Source: Silurus meridionalis (taxonomy: Eukaryota > Chordata > Actinopteri > Siluriformes > Siluridae). Taken from it: a DNA stretch of 64,000 bases. The position numbers were made by a program, and so were the translations under genes. The notes under the pieces are model-generated. The model saw only the letters and a list, made by a program, of their open reading frames with translations, was not told where the DNA came from and did not search any database. The DNA lies in NCBI RefSeq assembly GCF_014805685.1, contig NC_060885.1, forward strand, positions 12,007,132-12,071,131. Reading direction: 5' to 3'. Numbering within the stretch: the first letter of the stretch is position 1; every line of letters begins with the position of its first letter. Of the stretch, positions 42,593-54,118 are shown piece after piece.

Positions 42593-43242
42593 CAGTAAAT
42601 TTGCCAGAGTAAAATGTACTTAAATTGAAGAAAGTTTTACTCTATTTCATAAAACATTTGGTCATCTCTAAAAGGAGTAAAAGTTACTCATTTTTGCAGA
42701 GTCAATTATGCTCAATTTAGTGTTAATATTTTACTCTTTCAAGTGATATTTGACTCCATTTAGTGTTTTTTACAAATTAACTCTTGTACTATTTTACACA
42801 GTTCTGAGCAGTTTGAATTTGACTCTGCAACAATTTCCTTCACCTCCAGAGTTGTTTATCATCAATTCTAAGTGACCTATAAAGAACTTAAAGTTCTCAA
42901 CGTTATTCTTCTGAAATACACCATTCATGTTTTCCCATTAAAAGGACCTAAAATGAAAAACTTGCTTTTCAGTCTTAAAAGAAAAATGAACAAACTATAT
43001 ACTCATGTCTCACAAATTTTATTTTTCAAGCTTATTTTAAAAAAAGAAAAATAATAAAAACATAATGATTCTGATATGACAAACAGGATGAATTACATGC
43101 AACTATATGGTACAATAAACAAATCAGAATCACAACCATAAGACATCAAAATGTCACAGTTTGTGGTGCAAAATATCCTTAACATCCAAAGCACAAGGTG
43201 CTTCTATGGTATGTGCAACTTTGTAAGCATGAATATGTTCAG

Positions 43243-43767
43243 CTAAACAGTGTTCAGTGCAGTTGTTATTAAAAGGACTTGTTCATCTTTGACAACAATA
43301 TTCTGTATTACATGAAATACAGGCATGTCATTTTGAACCTGAACACAAACTGCTAACCCTGACCGATATATATTTCCACAGTATTTGACCCATTTCACAT
43401 TTAGGACCTTAGTCCACATGGGCACAATAAGTTTCTCAGCCATCTCAGTGCCAACTTCCATTTTATTCAAGGGGACCATTTTCCCAGGAAATAATTGCAT
43501 GTCATTTGGATCAAATGTTTGCCAAATGAAAGCCATTTGGCACTGGTGTTTCTTTGCTAATGTTTTTGTTATGGTTTTAAAGGTTTTTAGCTGCTTTTTA
43601 AAAATGTTATGCTTTGCTTTGTAACGCATGCACCAACAATGTAGCAGTGGTCCAATTTTCTGCATACAACTAGGGTAATGCACCATAAAATGATGCTTTG
43701 GCAACAATTTCTTATCAGGGAACAAATGCTTAAACAAACTGTGGTGCTCTGCAATCAGGTGTTTCAA
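43243..43767 (-). CDS. Uncharacterised transposase-like C-terminal region, 174 aa
   Basis: Uninterrupted frame of 174 codons ending at a stop at its low-coordinate end. The most distinctive part is [20 protein letters not shown] (residues 19-38) followed by a [20 protein letters not shown] block. It matches my recollection of a family of uncharacterised, high-copy proteins in fish with the pattern LLPKHH..HYP....GPL...W.MR..AKH..FK. I infer that this is the C-terminal part of the transposase of the surrounding inverted-repeat element, with an acidic residue possibly replaced by K in RYKAKH. The 5' coding part is not obvious: a (TA)n tract lies directly upstream, and a second small frame (44520-44705) may or may not belong. 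It is more likely a remnant than an active gene; domestication is not indicated. Confidence 0.5.
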   Translation of the reverse strand: MKHLIAEHHSLFKHLFPDKKLLPKHHFMVHYPSCMQKIGPLLHCWCMRYKAKHNIFKKQLKTFKTITKTLAKKHQCQMAFIWQTFDPNDMQLFPGKMVPLNKMEVGTEMAEKLIVPMWTKVLNVKWVKYCGNIYRSGLAVCVQVQNDMPVFHVIQNIVVKDEQVLLITTALNTV

Positions 43768-43787
43768 ATAAATGGTAATACCAGTGG

Positions 43788-43927
<140 letters not shown>

Positions 43928-45294
43928 GCTTTTCATCCGACCCTCCGATGCCTTTTTTTGCAGAGTTTTAACTCTCCATGCCAAAAATCCACTTCCATCT
44001 TCTGCATTGTAATAATGCTCCTATGACCAAAACAAACAGACCTAAAAGTTATACATTTATACATTACTAGACTAAGAAAATAAATACCACTTCAATTATA
44101 CTGTAAATAATATTTATTTTGCAAGATGCAGTAAATCCTCCTTCTGTAAATCAAATAGATTGAGAGGCAACAGCTACTAACATAGCCATGTTTGCTCCTG
44201 GGGTCAGCCAAATTTTAGGAGGACTTCTAATCAAAATTGCTGTGTTGTCAGACTCTGATCTCCTACTAAGCTTGAGCTTAAAGAATCTTCAACCATATAT
44301 AAATAATAAACCATACCTATAGTCTGATTAACTGTTCATACTATTTTTATATCATGTTATACAGCTATTGAGAATTAGTACAATAGACACATTAGTCTAT
44401 GCAAAAATAAATTGGTGAATATTGCTGAAAATAAACACAAAATTTATAAGCATGTAAAACATTTTACCATCAAAACATTCTTTGCCTGGGATCAAATTTT
44501 CTAGAACACCAAGTTCTGGTCATGTCAGCAGGTTTTCAAATGCTTCCTCATCAACCTCTGTCTTCGAGACTTCAAAGACTTTCACATCCATTGTAGGAAA
44601 AGCAAATTTCTTGCCAACTGAAGGATGACAAACCATTGCCAAATTAACAAAAACCAGCAATGCCAAAAGAAAGTTAGGGTTATTTTTATACCCCATAAGA
44701 TACAACCATAAACTTAGTTTAATACTATTAAAATTTTTAGAAGGAAAAGTATTAATGATATTAACAATGTTAGTTTTACCTCTTAACCCATTCCAAAAAC
44801 GTTTAAAACATAAAAGGTTTTGAAGAAAAAATATATTTTTTGCTATCTTTGAACTTCACTCTGACAACGTTGTTGGTTTGCATCCTGAAGGAGGCAAAAA
44901 GACAATAATACTCACTGTCAGATGAAGATGGCATTCAACATGAATTATTTTTTCTTTACTGGTGTGTTTTTAATTTGTAATAACTGTTCAACAGTTTATG
45001 CATAGTGCTAGCATGCTAGCCCTATTCAGACTATTCTCTAATGGATGTCTAAAAATATAATCCAAATGGCACCTCAGTGATAAAACTCATGGGCTAATGC
45101 ACATCAAAATGGCCTCCAGCAATCCAGTTAAGGCTGTTAACTCTTTACCAAGTCAAGTACATGTGGTGCACAACTCGATCCTCGCCACAATAATTTTGCT
45201 TACAAAGATTTAATAAACAGTTGGCAATTTCACTGGTGTCATTTAACGTTTGTTGCATTTGTAATCTATATATTAACTATTTGCTTCTATATTA

Positions 45295-47690
45295 AGCTTT
45301 TTATTCTTCTTTCGGCTACTCCGATTAGGGGTCGCCACAGCAGATCATCCGTCTCCACACCACCCTGTCCTCTACATCTGCCTCTTTCACACCAACTACC
45401 TGCATGTCTTCCCTCACCACATCCATTAACCTCATCCTTGGCCTTCCTCTTTTCCTCCTTCCTGGTGGCTCCATCCTTAGCATTCTCCCACCAATATAAC
45501 TCATGTCCCTCCTCTGCACATGTCCAAACCATCTCAATCTCGCCTACCTCACCTTGTCACCAAAACGTCCTACATGCACTGTCCCTCTAATAAACTCATT
45601 TCTAATCTTGTCCATCCTTGTCACTCCCAACGAAAACCTTAACATCTTCAGCTCTGCTACCTCAAGCTCCACCTCCTATCTTTTAGTCAATGCCACTGTC
45701 TCTAAACCATACAACATCGCGGGTTTACCACAGTCCTATAAACTTTCCCTTTCATTCTTGCAGATACCCTTCTATCACAAATCACTCCTGTCACTCTTCT
45801 CCACACACTCCATTACTTTGCACTGTTGACCCCAGATACCTGAACTCCTCCACCTTCTCCACCTCTTCTCCCTGTAACCGCACCACTCCACTGCCCTCCC
45901 TCTCATTTACGCACATGTACTCTGTCTTACTCCTAATGACTTTCATTCCCCTTCAGCGTGTACCTCCACCTCTCTAGGCTCTTCTCAACCTGCTCACTAC
46001 TCTCACCACAAATCACAATATCATCCGCAAACATCATAGTCCAGGGAGACTCCTGTCTGACCTCGTCCGTCAACCTGTCTATCACCACTGCAAAGAGGAA
46101 AGGACTCAGGGCCGATTCCTGATGCAGTCTAACCTTTACCTTGAACCAGTCTGTCGTTCCTACTGCACACTTCACTGCTGTCACACTGTCCTCATACCCT
46201 CACATATTTCTCTGACACACCTGACTTCCACATACAATACCACAACTTCTCTTTTGGCACCCTGTTATACGCTTTCTTTAAATCCACAAATACACAATGC
46301 AATTCCTTCTGACCTTCTCTATGCTTCTCCATCAACATTCTCAAAGCAAATAAGGCATCTGTGGTGCTCTTACTCGGAATGAAACCATACTGTTGCTCAC
46401 AGATGGTCACCTCATCTCTCAGCCTGGCTTCCACTACTCTTTCCCATAACTTCATGGTGTGACTAATAAACTTAATTCCGCTGTAGTTACTGCAGGTCTA
46501 CACATCTCCCTTATGTTTAAAGATCGATACCACCACACTTCTTCTCCATTCCTCAGGCATCCTCTCATCTTCCAGAATCTTGTTAAACAATCTGGTTAAA
46601 AACTCCACTGCCATCTCTCCTAAACATCTCCATGCTTCTACTGGTATGTCATCTGGTCCAACCGACTTTCCACTCTTCATCCTCTTAATCGCTGCTCTCA
46701 CGTTCTCCTTACTAATCCTATCCACTTCCTGCTTCACCAACTCCACATCATCCAACCTACTCTCTCTCTCATTTTCCTCGTTCATTAGCTGCTCAAAATA
46801 CTCCCTCCACCTTCTCAACACACTTTTCTCACTAGTCAACACATTTCCATCTCCATCCTTTATTGCTCTAACTTGCAGCACATCCTTCCCAGCTCGGTCC
46901 CTCTGCCTGGCCAATCAGTACAAATCCTTTTCTCCTTACTTAGTGTTCAATCTCTCATACAGCTCCTCATATGCCTTTTCCTTGGCTTTCGCCACATCCC
47001 TCTTCACCTGCTGTTGCATCTCCTTGTACTCCTGCCTACTTTTCTCATCACCCTGTCGATCCCACTTCTGTTTTGCCAACCTCTTTCCCCTTATGCTCTC
47101 CTGCACTTCCTCATTCCACCACCACGTCTCTTTGTCTTTCTTTCTATTTCCAGATGTCACACCAAGTACTTTTCTAGCTGCCTCCCTCATCACTCCTGCA
47201 GTAGTTTCCAATCATCCAGCACCTCTTCACCACCACCGAGCCCCTGTCTGACCTCTTCCCTGAACCTCACACTACACTCTTCCTCCTTCAGTTTCCACCA
47301 TCTTATTCTTCTTTCAGTCCTTACTCTCCTCCTCTTCTTCTTCGCCTCCAAAACCATCCTACAGACCACCATCCGATACTGTCTAGCTACACTGTCCCCT
47401 GCCAACACCGTACAGTCTCCAATCTCCTTCAGGTTGCATCTCCTACATAAAACATAGTCCACCTGTGTGCACCTTCCCCCACTCTTATACGTCACCCTAT
47501 AAACCTCCTTCTTCTTAAAATACATGTTCACCACTGCCATTTCCATCCTTTTAGCAAAATCTACCACCATCTGCCCTTCCACATTCATCTCCTTAAGGCC
47601 ATACCTACCCCTCACCTCCTCATCACCCCTGTTCCCTTCACCTACATGTCCATTAAAGTCTGTGCTTCCAAAATTAAGCAAAGTTCTAAA
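45295..47690 (-). mobile_element. RTE-type non-LTR retrotransposon, 5'-truncated
   Basis: Minus strand, 5' to 3': an endonuclease remnant with FNGHVGEGN and GGRCTQVDYVLCRR (47190-47681); a linker with KRLAKQKWDRQGDEKSRQEY (46936-47211); RT fingers with SGKSVGPDDIPVEAW (46498-46914); QQYGFIPSKSTTDALFAL and VFVDLKKAYNRVP, motif A (46192-46455); FADDIVICGE, motif C (45933-46184); and the C-terminal RWFGHVQRRDMSYI region (45325-45537). The 3' end is at TTTCGGCTACTCCGATTAGG. Several frameshifts and truncation inside the endonuclease domain make it inactive. It is inserted in the 42593-48005 element. Related copies lie at 17455, 25200, 40848 and 62886. Confidence 0.9.
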
Positions 47691-48005
47691 ATTAAAATCG
47701 ATCCGGATATTGATATGAGCTCAAAACAGAGACTCAAAACTAAAATAAATAATTAGACTTAAAAATTACTTACATCTAGTAGAAATGCGCCTTCTCTTCT
47801 GATTCCACATGATGACCGTGTAGAGTACCGCGAATTAATGAAACTTTGTGAGGAGACAATGGGGAGGAGTGACAGTTACTCTGTTTTTTTTTTTGCTCTC
47901 ATTCTACTGACAGATTTTACTCTGTACACTCAAAATAGTGCAAAAACAACTATTTTTGAGTAAAAGAATATTGTCTCTGGAAAAATTACTCTGCCATTTT
48001 TCCTG

Positions 48006-48026
48006 TGTACATAGATTATTCCCACA
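48006..48026 (-). repeat. Endogenous retrovirus 3' LTR, inner end
   Basis: The sequence from the second TGTACA to CCCACA matches the partner LTR at 50071-50091. On the minus strand the LTR begins TGTGGGAATAATC, the expected TG start. Confidence 0.75.
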
Positions 48027-48040
48027 ATTCCCCTCTTTTA
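48027..48040 (-). promoter_or_regulatory. Retroviral polypurine tract
   Basis: On the minus strand an AAAAGAGGGGAA run lies immediately upstream of the LTR TG, the expected place and composition of the plus-strand primer of reverse transcription. The partner LTR at 50091 has no such tract, which identifies this as the 3' LTR and fixes the orientation as minus. Confidence 0.75.
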
Positions 48041-49187
48041 TCCATGATAAACTATTAATTGATGAATCACAATTTAAAACAATCAAAGATGTCACATAGG
48101 AATAGGATAATATTCAGAAACACAAGGACAGGTTGAAACCCGGAAAGCATACGAGTAAGTGATTGCTTGTATTGCCGGGCTGTCCAGTTGGCGTTGGCGT
48201 GTTGGTGAGCCTGGGCGGGGATCCCTGCCCCAGGCTGGTGATGACGTCCTTCAATTGTACGGATGCCTGAAGATCCGACACCGGAGAGTCTGAGGAGTCG
48301 TTACTGGACCATAGTGAACGGTTGACAGAGGGAAACAGGAATCGATAGATGTCTCCTAGAGAACTCATTGGGAGGTCAAAAGGGCTTCTGTAACATAAAG
48401 AAAAATAGTGAATAGCAAATTAATTCTTTCGAAACGGGGTCACCTCCCATGGGACATTTCTTGATTCTGGTAGCGTGGATCCACTGTGGAAAAATATTAG
48501 TTAATACACCGGTGCGTGTGATCGTGACTATTTCTGCTGGCCCTTCCTACTTACATTTACTCAGTGGCCTAGGTTTTAGAGATTTAAACAAAACCATGTC
48601 CATAATTTCGTGTGGTGATAAATGGAGTCATTCTCATTTCAGCAAGGACTGCAGGTAGCAAGTCTACCCAATTTTTGTTACCTGTAGCCTGTATGGCTTT
48701 AGTCAATTTGTCCTTTATCGTCCGGTTGGTTCTTTCTACAATGCTGGAGGATTGGGGTGATAGTGAATGTGAAAACGCCATGACAAGGATAAGTATTTAC
48801 ATAAGTCCTGCGTTACCTTTGCAGTGAATGGGGTTCCTTTGTCTGAATCAATAACATGAGGAACACCGTATCGCGGTATGATTTCTTTTGCCAAGATACG
48901 TATGACAACCTTAGCATTTTCTCGCTGACAAGGGAAAGCTTCAACCCATCTTGAGAAATTGTCTACCATAACCAGAAGATATTTAAATGGCCCACGGGGG
49001 GGCATGTGTGTGAAGTCAATCTGCCATTCAGAGAATGGAGCAATAGGCAGTGGGAGGCTATCATGTTTCGCCGCGCTCTTAGTAACGTTGTTAACATCAA
49101 TATATATCACAGATAAAAGGTGACAGGGTGGTCAGTGTTGGTGCGAAAAGAGGAACAGCATAAAAGAAGAAACCAGAAAGAGGAACT
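48041..49187 (-). mobile_element. Endogenous retrovirus internal region with degenerate integrase
   Basis: Minus-strand frames at 48736-49110 and 48584-48781 encode an integrase-like region. The catalytic core shows WQIDFTHMP with its aspartate, VDNFSRWVEAFP, and HVIDSDKGTPFT with the second aspartate; a separate frame carries [13 protein letters not shown], the region of the catalytic glutamate. About 48430-48560 translates to a piece with a WIH motif, as in the C-terminal domain of gamma/epsilon-type retroviral integrases. The frame is broken between about 48770 and 48790. The frame at 48114-48368 is not identified. Gag, protease, most of pol and recognisable env are absent, so this is an old, defective provirus remnant. 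Assignment to the gamma/epsilon-like group is tentative. Confidence 0.75.
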
Positions 49188-49195
49188 GTCTAGGG
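49188..49195. repeat. Left 8-bp target duplication of the hAT-like element
   Basis: GTCTAGGG here and GTCTAGTG at 49885-49892 match at 7 of 8 positions. Confidence 0.7.
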
Positions 49196-49884
49196 CAGGG
49201 GTCACCAACATGGTGCCCACGGGCCTTTTCTAAAATAGCTGTTTCCTACTTTGTTAAATCATTGTTGATAATTATTATGAGAAATCATTAACATGATCAG
49301 TGTCTTCACATAGATGAATATCATTAATTATTAATAATAACATATAATAAAAGGTAAATTGAGCAAATTTGTTATTTCAGCTCAAACTGAAAACTGTGTG
49401 TATCAAACTGGTAGTGTCTGGAATCCACCTGCCACGCCCCCTTCGGCTGTCATGCCTCCTCTTTCTCTGAAGCTCCCGGCTTCAATTGTACACACCTGGG
49501 ACTCACTCACACTCACTTTCCGTCTGTTATTGTTTGTGTGTGTTGTTGATATGCGTATCCCTATACGTTTTCTTCCTTTTGGACTCCACAATTTCTCCAC
49601 GGCTGCGCTTTCTCCTCAAAGCGCACCCCGGATTACCCCAATCTTTCCGTGCGTTCGTTCTGGGACTATGTGGACCTCACTCCTCCAGGGTGTACCACGG
49701 ATATCTCTCTCTGGATTTATACTGGATTGCCGTGTATGTATTTGTGTGTTTCACTTCATTCATTAAACCAAAGTGAACTGTGCTCCGGCTTCCGCCTCCG
49801 TTCGTTCGCAGCATGACAGGTAGCCCTCACATTAATCAGTACCCAAGAAGTAGCTCTCAGTTTCAAAATGTTTGGTGACCCCTG
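49196..49884. mobile_element. hAT-like non-autonomous element
   Basis: It begins CAGGGGTCACCAACATGG and ends TTTGGTGACCCCTG, giving terminal inverted repeats CAGGGGTCACCAA. These ends and the 8-bp target duplication are standard for the hAT superfamily. The interior is non-coding apart from the solo LTR inserted at 49415-49818; without that insertion the element is about 280 bases. It interrupts the retroviral remnant just inside its 5' LTR. Confidence 0.85.
49415..49818 (+). mobile_element. Solo LTR (404 bp) nested in the hAT-like element
   Basis: Starts TGTCTGG and ends GCATGACA (TG...CA), flanked by GGTAG at 49410-49414 and 49819-49823, the 5-bp duplication expected of an LTR retrotransposon. 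ATTAAA near 49763 is a plausible poly(A) signal. It has higher GC than its surroundings and contains no coding region. Removing it and one GGTAG restores the hAT-like sequence. It probably derives from a Gypsy-like element by LTR-LTR recombination. Confidence 0.85.
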
Positions 49885-49892
49885 GTCTAGTG

Positions 49893-50091
49893 TGTATGTG
49901 CAGATCAGCACATACCAAAAGACGACAGTCTAGGTATGCAGAAATAGATAACCACGAGAACAGAATGTTCTGTAATGGATGGAAAAGTCTGAACCCTAGC
50001 AATGTGTGCGTATGTATCAGAAGATTAGAACCTAATGTTCAGAGCAAAGGTTGTATCCAAAACACATATATGTACATAGATTATTCCCACA
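49893..50091 (-). repeat. Endogenous retrovirus 5' LTR (boundaries partly uncertain)
   Basis: The segment about 49978-50091 repeats 42508-42592 plus 48006-48026 and preserves the undisturbed TGTACA site at 50071. On the minus strand it begins TGTGGGAATAATC at 50091. The other edge lies between the hAT-like element and about 49978; the two LTR copies have diverged or lost sequence there. Confidence 0.6.
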
Positions 50092-50384
50092 ATACTTTTC
50101 ATGTTAACCTAACTTTAAAGTGCTCACAAACATTCTACTGGTTACACATGTGTAGATATACACAGTGACATGTTATAGAATTAATAACATGGGCTGAACC
50201 CTACCCGCAATGTGTAGGGTGTACAGCAGTGGGCGGTTTCACAACTGAGTTTCAAAACCTCAGATATATAAAGTCCAAAGTCCAAAGTCATCAAAGTAGA
50301 GTAAGTGGAAACAGTAAGTCATTTTTCAGTCATTTTTTTCACCCCTTTTGCAGGTTTTCTTAACTGGTTAAAATCTATTCCGAG
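50092..50384 (+). promoter_or_regulatory. Probable promoter and 5' leader of the ABHD12-like gene
   Basis: TATATAAAG at 50265-50273 is a good TATA box, with GGGCGG at 50231-50236 upstream; transcription could start near 50295. A strong pyrimidine tract ending in TTTTGCAG at 50346-50353 could be a splice acceptor, so the coding exon may be preceded by a separate leader exon. The whole region lies within 300 bases of the retroviral LTR. Confidence 0.45.
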
Positions 50385-53300
50385 ATGAGAAGAAGAGGTG
50401 ATGACACTGTTGCATCCAAACCGACTGAGGAGAAATCAGTGAAAAGTGAAAAGCAACTGATATCCAGGTAAGTGACTTTGGTCCAGATTTTCCTTTTTAC
50501 CCCCTCTGTGACATAATTTTAGGTCATACCATATTTAGAAATAAATGATTAAAATTCTAAAGGCCAGGTATAGGTGCCACTTGAAGCCAATAGTGAACAG
50601 AAAGACAGTGTTTTACCATACTGTACTTTGTTACAGTACCTGAGTACACTCTTCCAGTGCTGTATCTTTGTTTTTGTTTTTTTAATTGAAAAACTTCACT
50701 AAATTTCAATGCATAATAAATTACATTTGACCAGAAAATCATTGTTTTCTATCTATTCTGAAAGTGAATACATAAATTATATTATCTTAATGATAAGATG
50801 TTTCGAATAAAAAGTCTTGTGTTGAAATCACGGTGCAGCCAAACTGGCAAAGATTCTGTCAGTTATTTCATATTATGTTATATATTAAAATAATTTTTTT
50901 AGTTGTGTTTTTTGTTGTTGTTGTTTTGTTCTGTTTTTTTACAGTACAAAATCATTGAAAAATCAGGGGTTATAAGTTACATTTAAAAAGCTAAGTCATC
51001 TTTATTTGCATGGTGAATTAATAAGGTCATGGGTGACTGTCATTGAATACCTGTTATGGACAATGTACCAGAATTTTTACAGTAAACATACTCCTTCAAC
51101 ATTCTAGTTGAGTAAAAGTACAGAAGTACCTGCTTTAGAATGTACTTAAGTATGAAAGGAAAACAATATGGAGATAATTGGAACATTTTGTACTTTTACT
51201 CAAGAAGAGATATATGTATAAACATATTATTTAATTAGGGGACTTTTATGCAAATACATGTACTTCATCTGTAACTGGAAAAATATACTGTATATTTTTA
51301 CAGTAAAGTACTGGCAGTAAAGATGGCAAAATAAAACAAAACCTACTTATTTGTTACCTAAAGCCTTAAAAATTAAGCTACCACAAATAATTTAGGTAGT
51401 CTGCACCGATTCAGCCACTTTCACAAATAAAATAGCTTTTACCAAATGCTAGTTGTGGTGGCTCAATTCTTTGGTTATTGTACAGTAAACGATTGTAAAA
51501 TCAGGGCTCATTTAAAAACCAGAGTCACCTTTATTTGTCTGGGGAATTTATAAGCTCAGGGTTTTTTTTACTGTCCTTAAATGTCAGTGATGAAATATAA
51601 CTTCAGTAAACGAATTTCACATAGAATTACATTCTAGTTGAGTGAATGTACAGTAGTAGCTATGTGCTAATGCACCACTGTAGGTGTGGCTTTTTTCTGC
51701 ATTAGAATTTTTGCTATTCATTTGTGTCTTTTTCAGGTCATTTTGGAGGGATTGGGTGAAATGGGGGCCGATAACCCTTTGCACTCTATTTGTGACTACA
51801 TCATATGTTCAACGAATTTGTCCTGGTTTCACACAATACCTCTTTTATCAACATGGCTGTGCGTACATGACTCCTTACTTACACATGAGAAAATGTCATT
51901 TGAGCAGTTTATTGCACCCACATTATTGTTTATCTATTTTACTTGATCAGTTAATTGCACTCACATTTTTTAAAATCTTTTTTCAGTATCATTCTTTGTT
52001 GACCTGAGACATCCCACTGATCTTGGTCTCAATCACACGGTAAATATGTACCTGACCTCAGAAGCAGAAGTGACACTAGGAGTATGGTCAGTTGTGCAAT
52101 TTTGTGAATATTCAACATATATTTTTATATAACAATTTCACATAGCTGCATTTTCTTCTTACTGTTCTTGGCACCTCTTTAGGCACACAGTTCCTGATCA
52201 TATGTGGAAAGAGGCCCAGGGTAAAAGTTTGGCATGGTATGAGCAGTCTTTAGGGAATGGTTCACCTGTTTTCATCTACAACCATGGCAATGCGGGTAAC
52301 AGGTGTGAACAGCTATAGAAACTTGAAGATTTGTGTCACAAATCCTATGCATGAAGTCTGGAATGAATGCAATGAAAACTTTGAAAACATATTGCTGTGC
52401 TGGCAGCATTTAATTTACAGTGGACCATCCAAATTTGAGAAAAGAAATTCAGAACAGCAACTGCCTGGTATGAGAGCAGTTCATTACCTTACAGGCCTGA
52501 TCCTGAGGGTTAATAAATCCATTAAAAAAAAGACCTGTCAAAATAACAAGTCAAATACTGCTATTATTTTTCTTTCTTCTTACTATATGTTGGCAAAATA
52601 TAATATTATATATTATATAATTATATTTGTGTGTGTTTACAGTGCCTCTTTATGTCTGCATCAGAATGCATCATAGAGTAGTCACTCTTCTCGACTTACG
52701 ACCTCATGGACTTACGAAAAGTTTTTCGGTCGCTATCTATGTCGTAAGCATTTTAATATATCTTCTAAAGGGAGAACACTATACAAATGAAACTTTGATA
52801 TATTTTAGGATAGTCAGTGTGCAGCTTGTATGGCAGTACAGATTTACTTTCCTCTAAAATAACAAACAGCCATTACTGTCAAATAATTTGCAACAAAAGT
52901 GAGTACACCCCAAGTGAACATGTAAAAATTGTGTACAAAGTGTCAATAATTTGTGATCTAGATAGCCAATATTATCTAGCACTGCCTTAATCCTCCTGGG
53001 CATGGATTTCACCAGAGCTGCACAGGTTGTTGCTGAGATTCTCTTCATGACATCATAGAGCTGCTAGATATTAGGAATATGGAGCTTCTTCACTTTTCAC
53101 TTTGGGATACCCTACAGGTGCTCAATAGGTTTCAGGTCTGTATACATACTTGGCCACTCCATCACCTTCACCTTTAGCTTCCACAGCAAGGCAGCTGTCC
53201 TCTTGGTGGTGTTTTTGGGGTCATTATTATGTTGGAAAACTGCTGTTTGTAACAGTTTCTGAGTCTTGTGAGCCAGCTTTAGAAGAGGCTTCCTTTTGGG

Positions 53301-54056
53301 ATGCGGCGTATGGTCTGAGCACTGACAAGAGTACCTTCTGCTTCTGCATCAACTACAGCAATGCTGGGGGCACTCATGCATCTGTTTTTGTATGCCCACT
53401 ACTGCATCTTATGCACAACACAGAACGTAACTTCTTTGATGGACCCTTGCGAGGCCTGTTCAGAGTGGAACCCGTCTTGAAAAACCTCTGTATGACCCTG
53501 GCCACTGTACTGTAACCCAGTTTTAGAGTGTTACAGATCTTCTTATAGCCTCTGCCATCTTTATGGAGAGCAACACTTCTAATTCTTAAATCCTCAGAGA
53601 GTTCTTTGCCATGAGGTTCCATGTTGAACATCCAGTGGTCAGTATGAGAGAATTGTACTCAAAGCACCAAATTCTAACTGCTCTAATGCAAGATACACAA
53701 ATTTGTATGGTCCTGTCAAGCAGACAAAAACATGAATTGGACATGTGGCTTTGCATGGTTACACGACGCACAGCTGTTAACACTCACTTTTGTTGCTAGC
53801 GACTTTGACAATAATGGCTGTATGTCGAGGTTATTTTTAGAGGACAGTAAATCTAATAATGAAATTCGTTGTCAACGAATGCTGTTATCGATTAGTTGGG
53901 CTGCTCAAGTTATGGGTTAGCCTGACGGTAACACAACACAGCTGCGTGTGAAAAGGCGAAGAATACAGGGTCAACCGGCAGCAGGAAAAAGTGTGAAAAT
54001 TTTATAGAAGTGCTATAGTGTAAATTGTTTGTTTGCTAAGTTGTGTATCACGGCGG

Positions 54057-54118
<62 letters not shown>

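Noticed and set aside
46580..47251. Plus-strand open frame of 223 aa, the longest plus-strand frame in this region
   Set aside because: It is antisense to the RTE LINE ORF2 on the minus strand; its Ser/Leu/Pro-rich translation is a shadow.
49359..49766. Open frames of 135 and 96 aa
   Set aside because: They lie in the solo LTR nested in the hAT-like element, with no family resemblance.
49057..50320. Possible intact retroviral reading frame
   Set aside because: The integrase region is broken and the rest of the provirus is missing; only remnants are annotated.
52680..52760. CGACTTACGACC / GACTTACGAAAAG repeats as the end of another DNA transposon
   Set aside because: They look like a transposon subterminal region, but no matching inverted end was found nearby, so no element is called.
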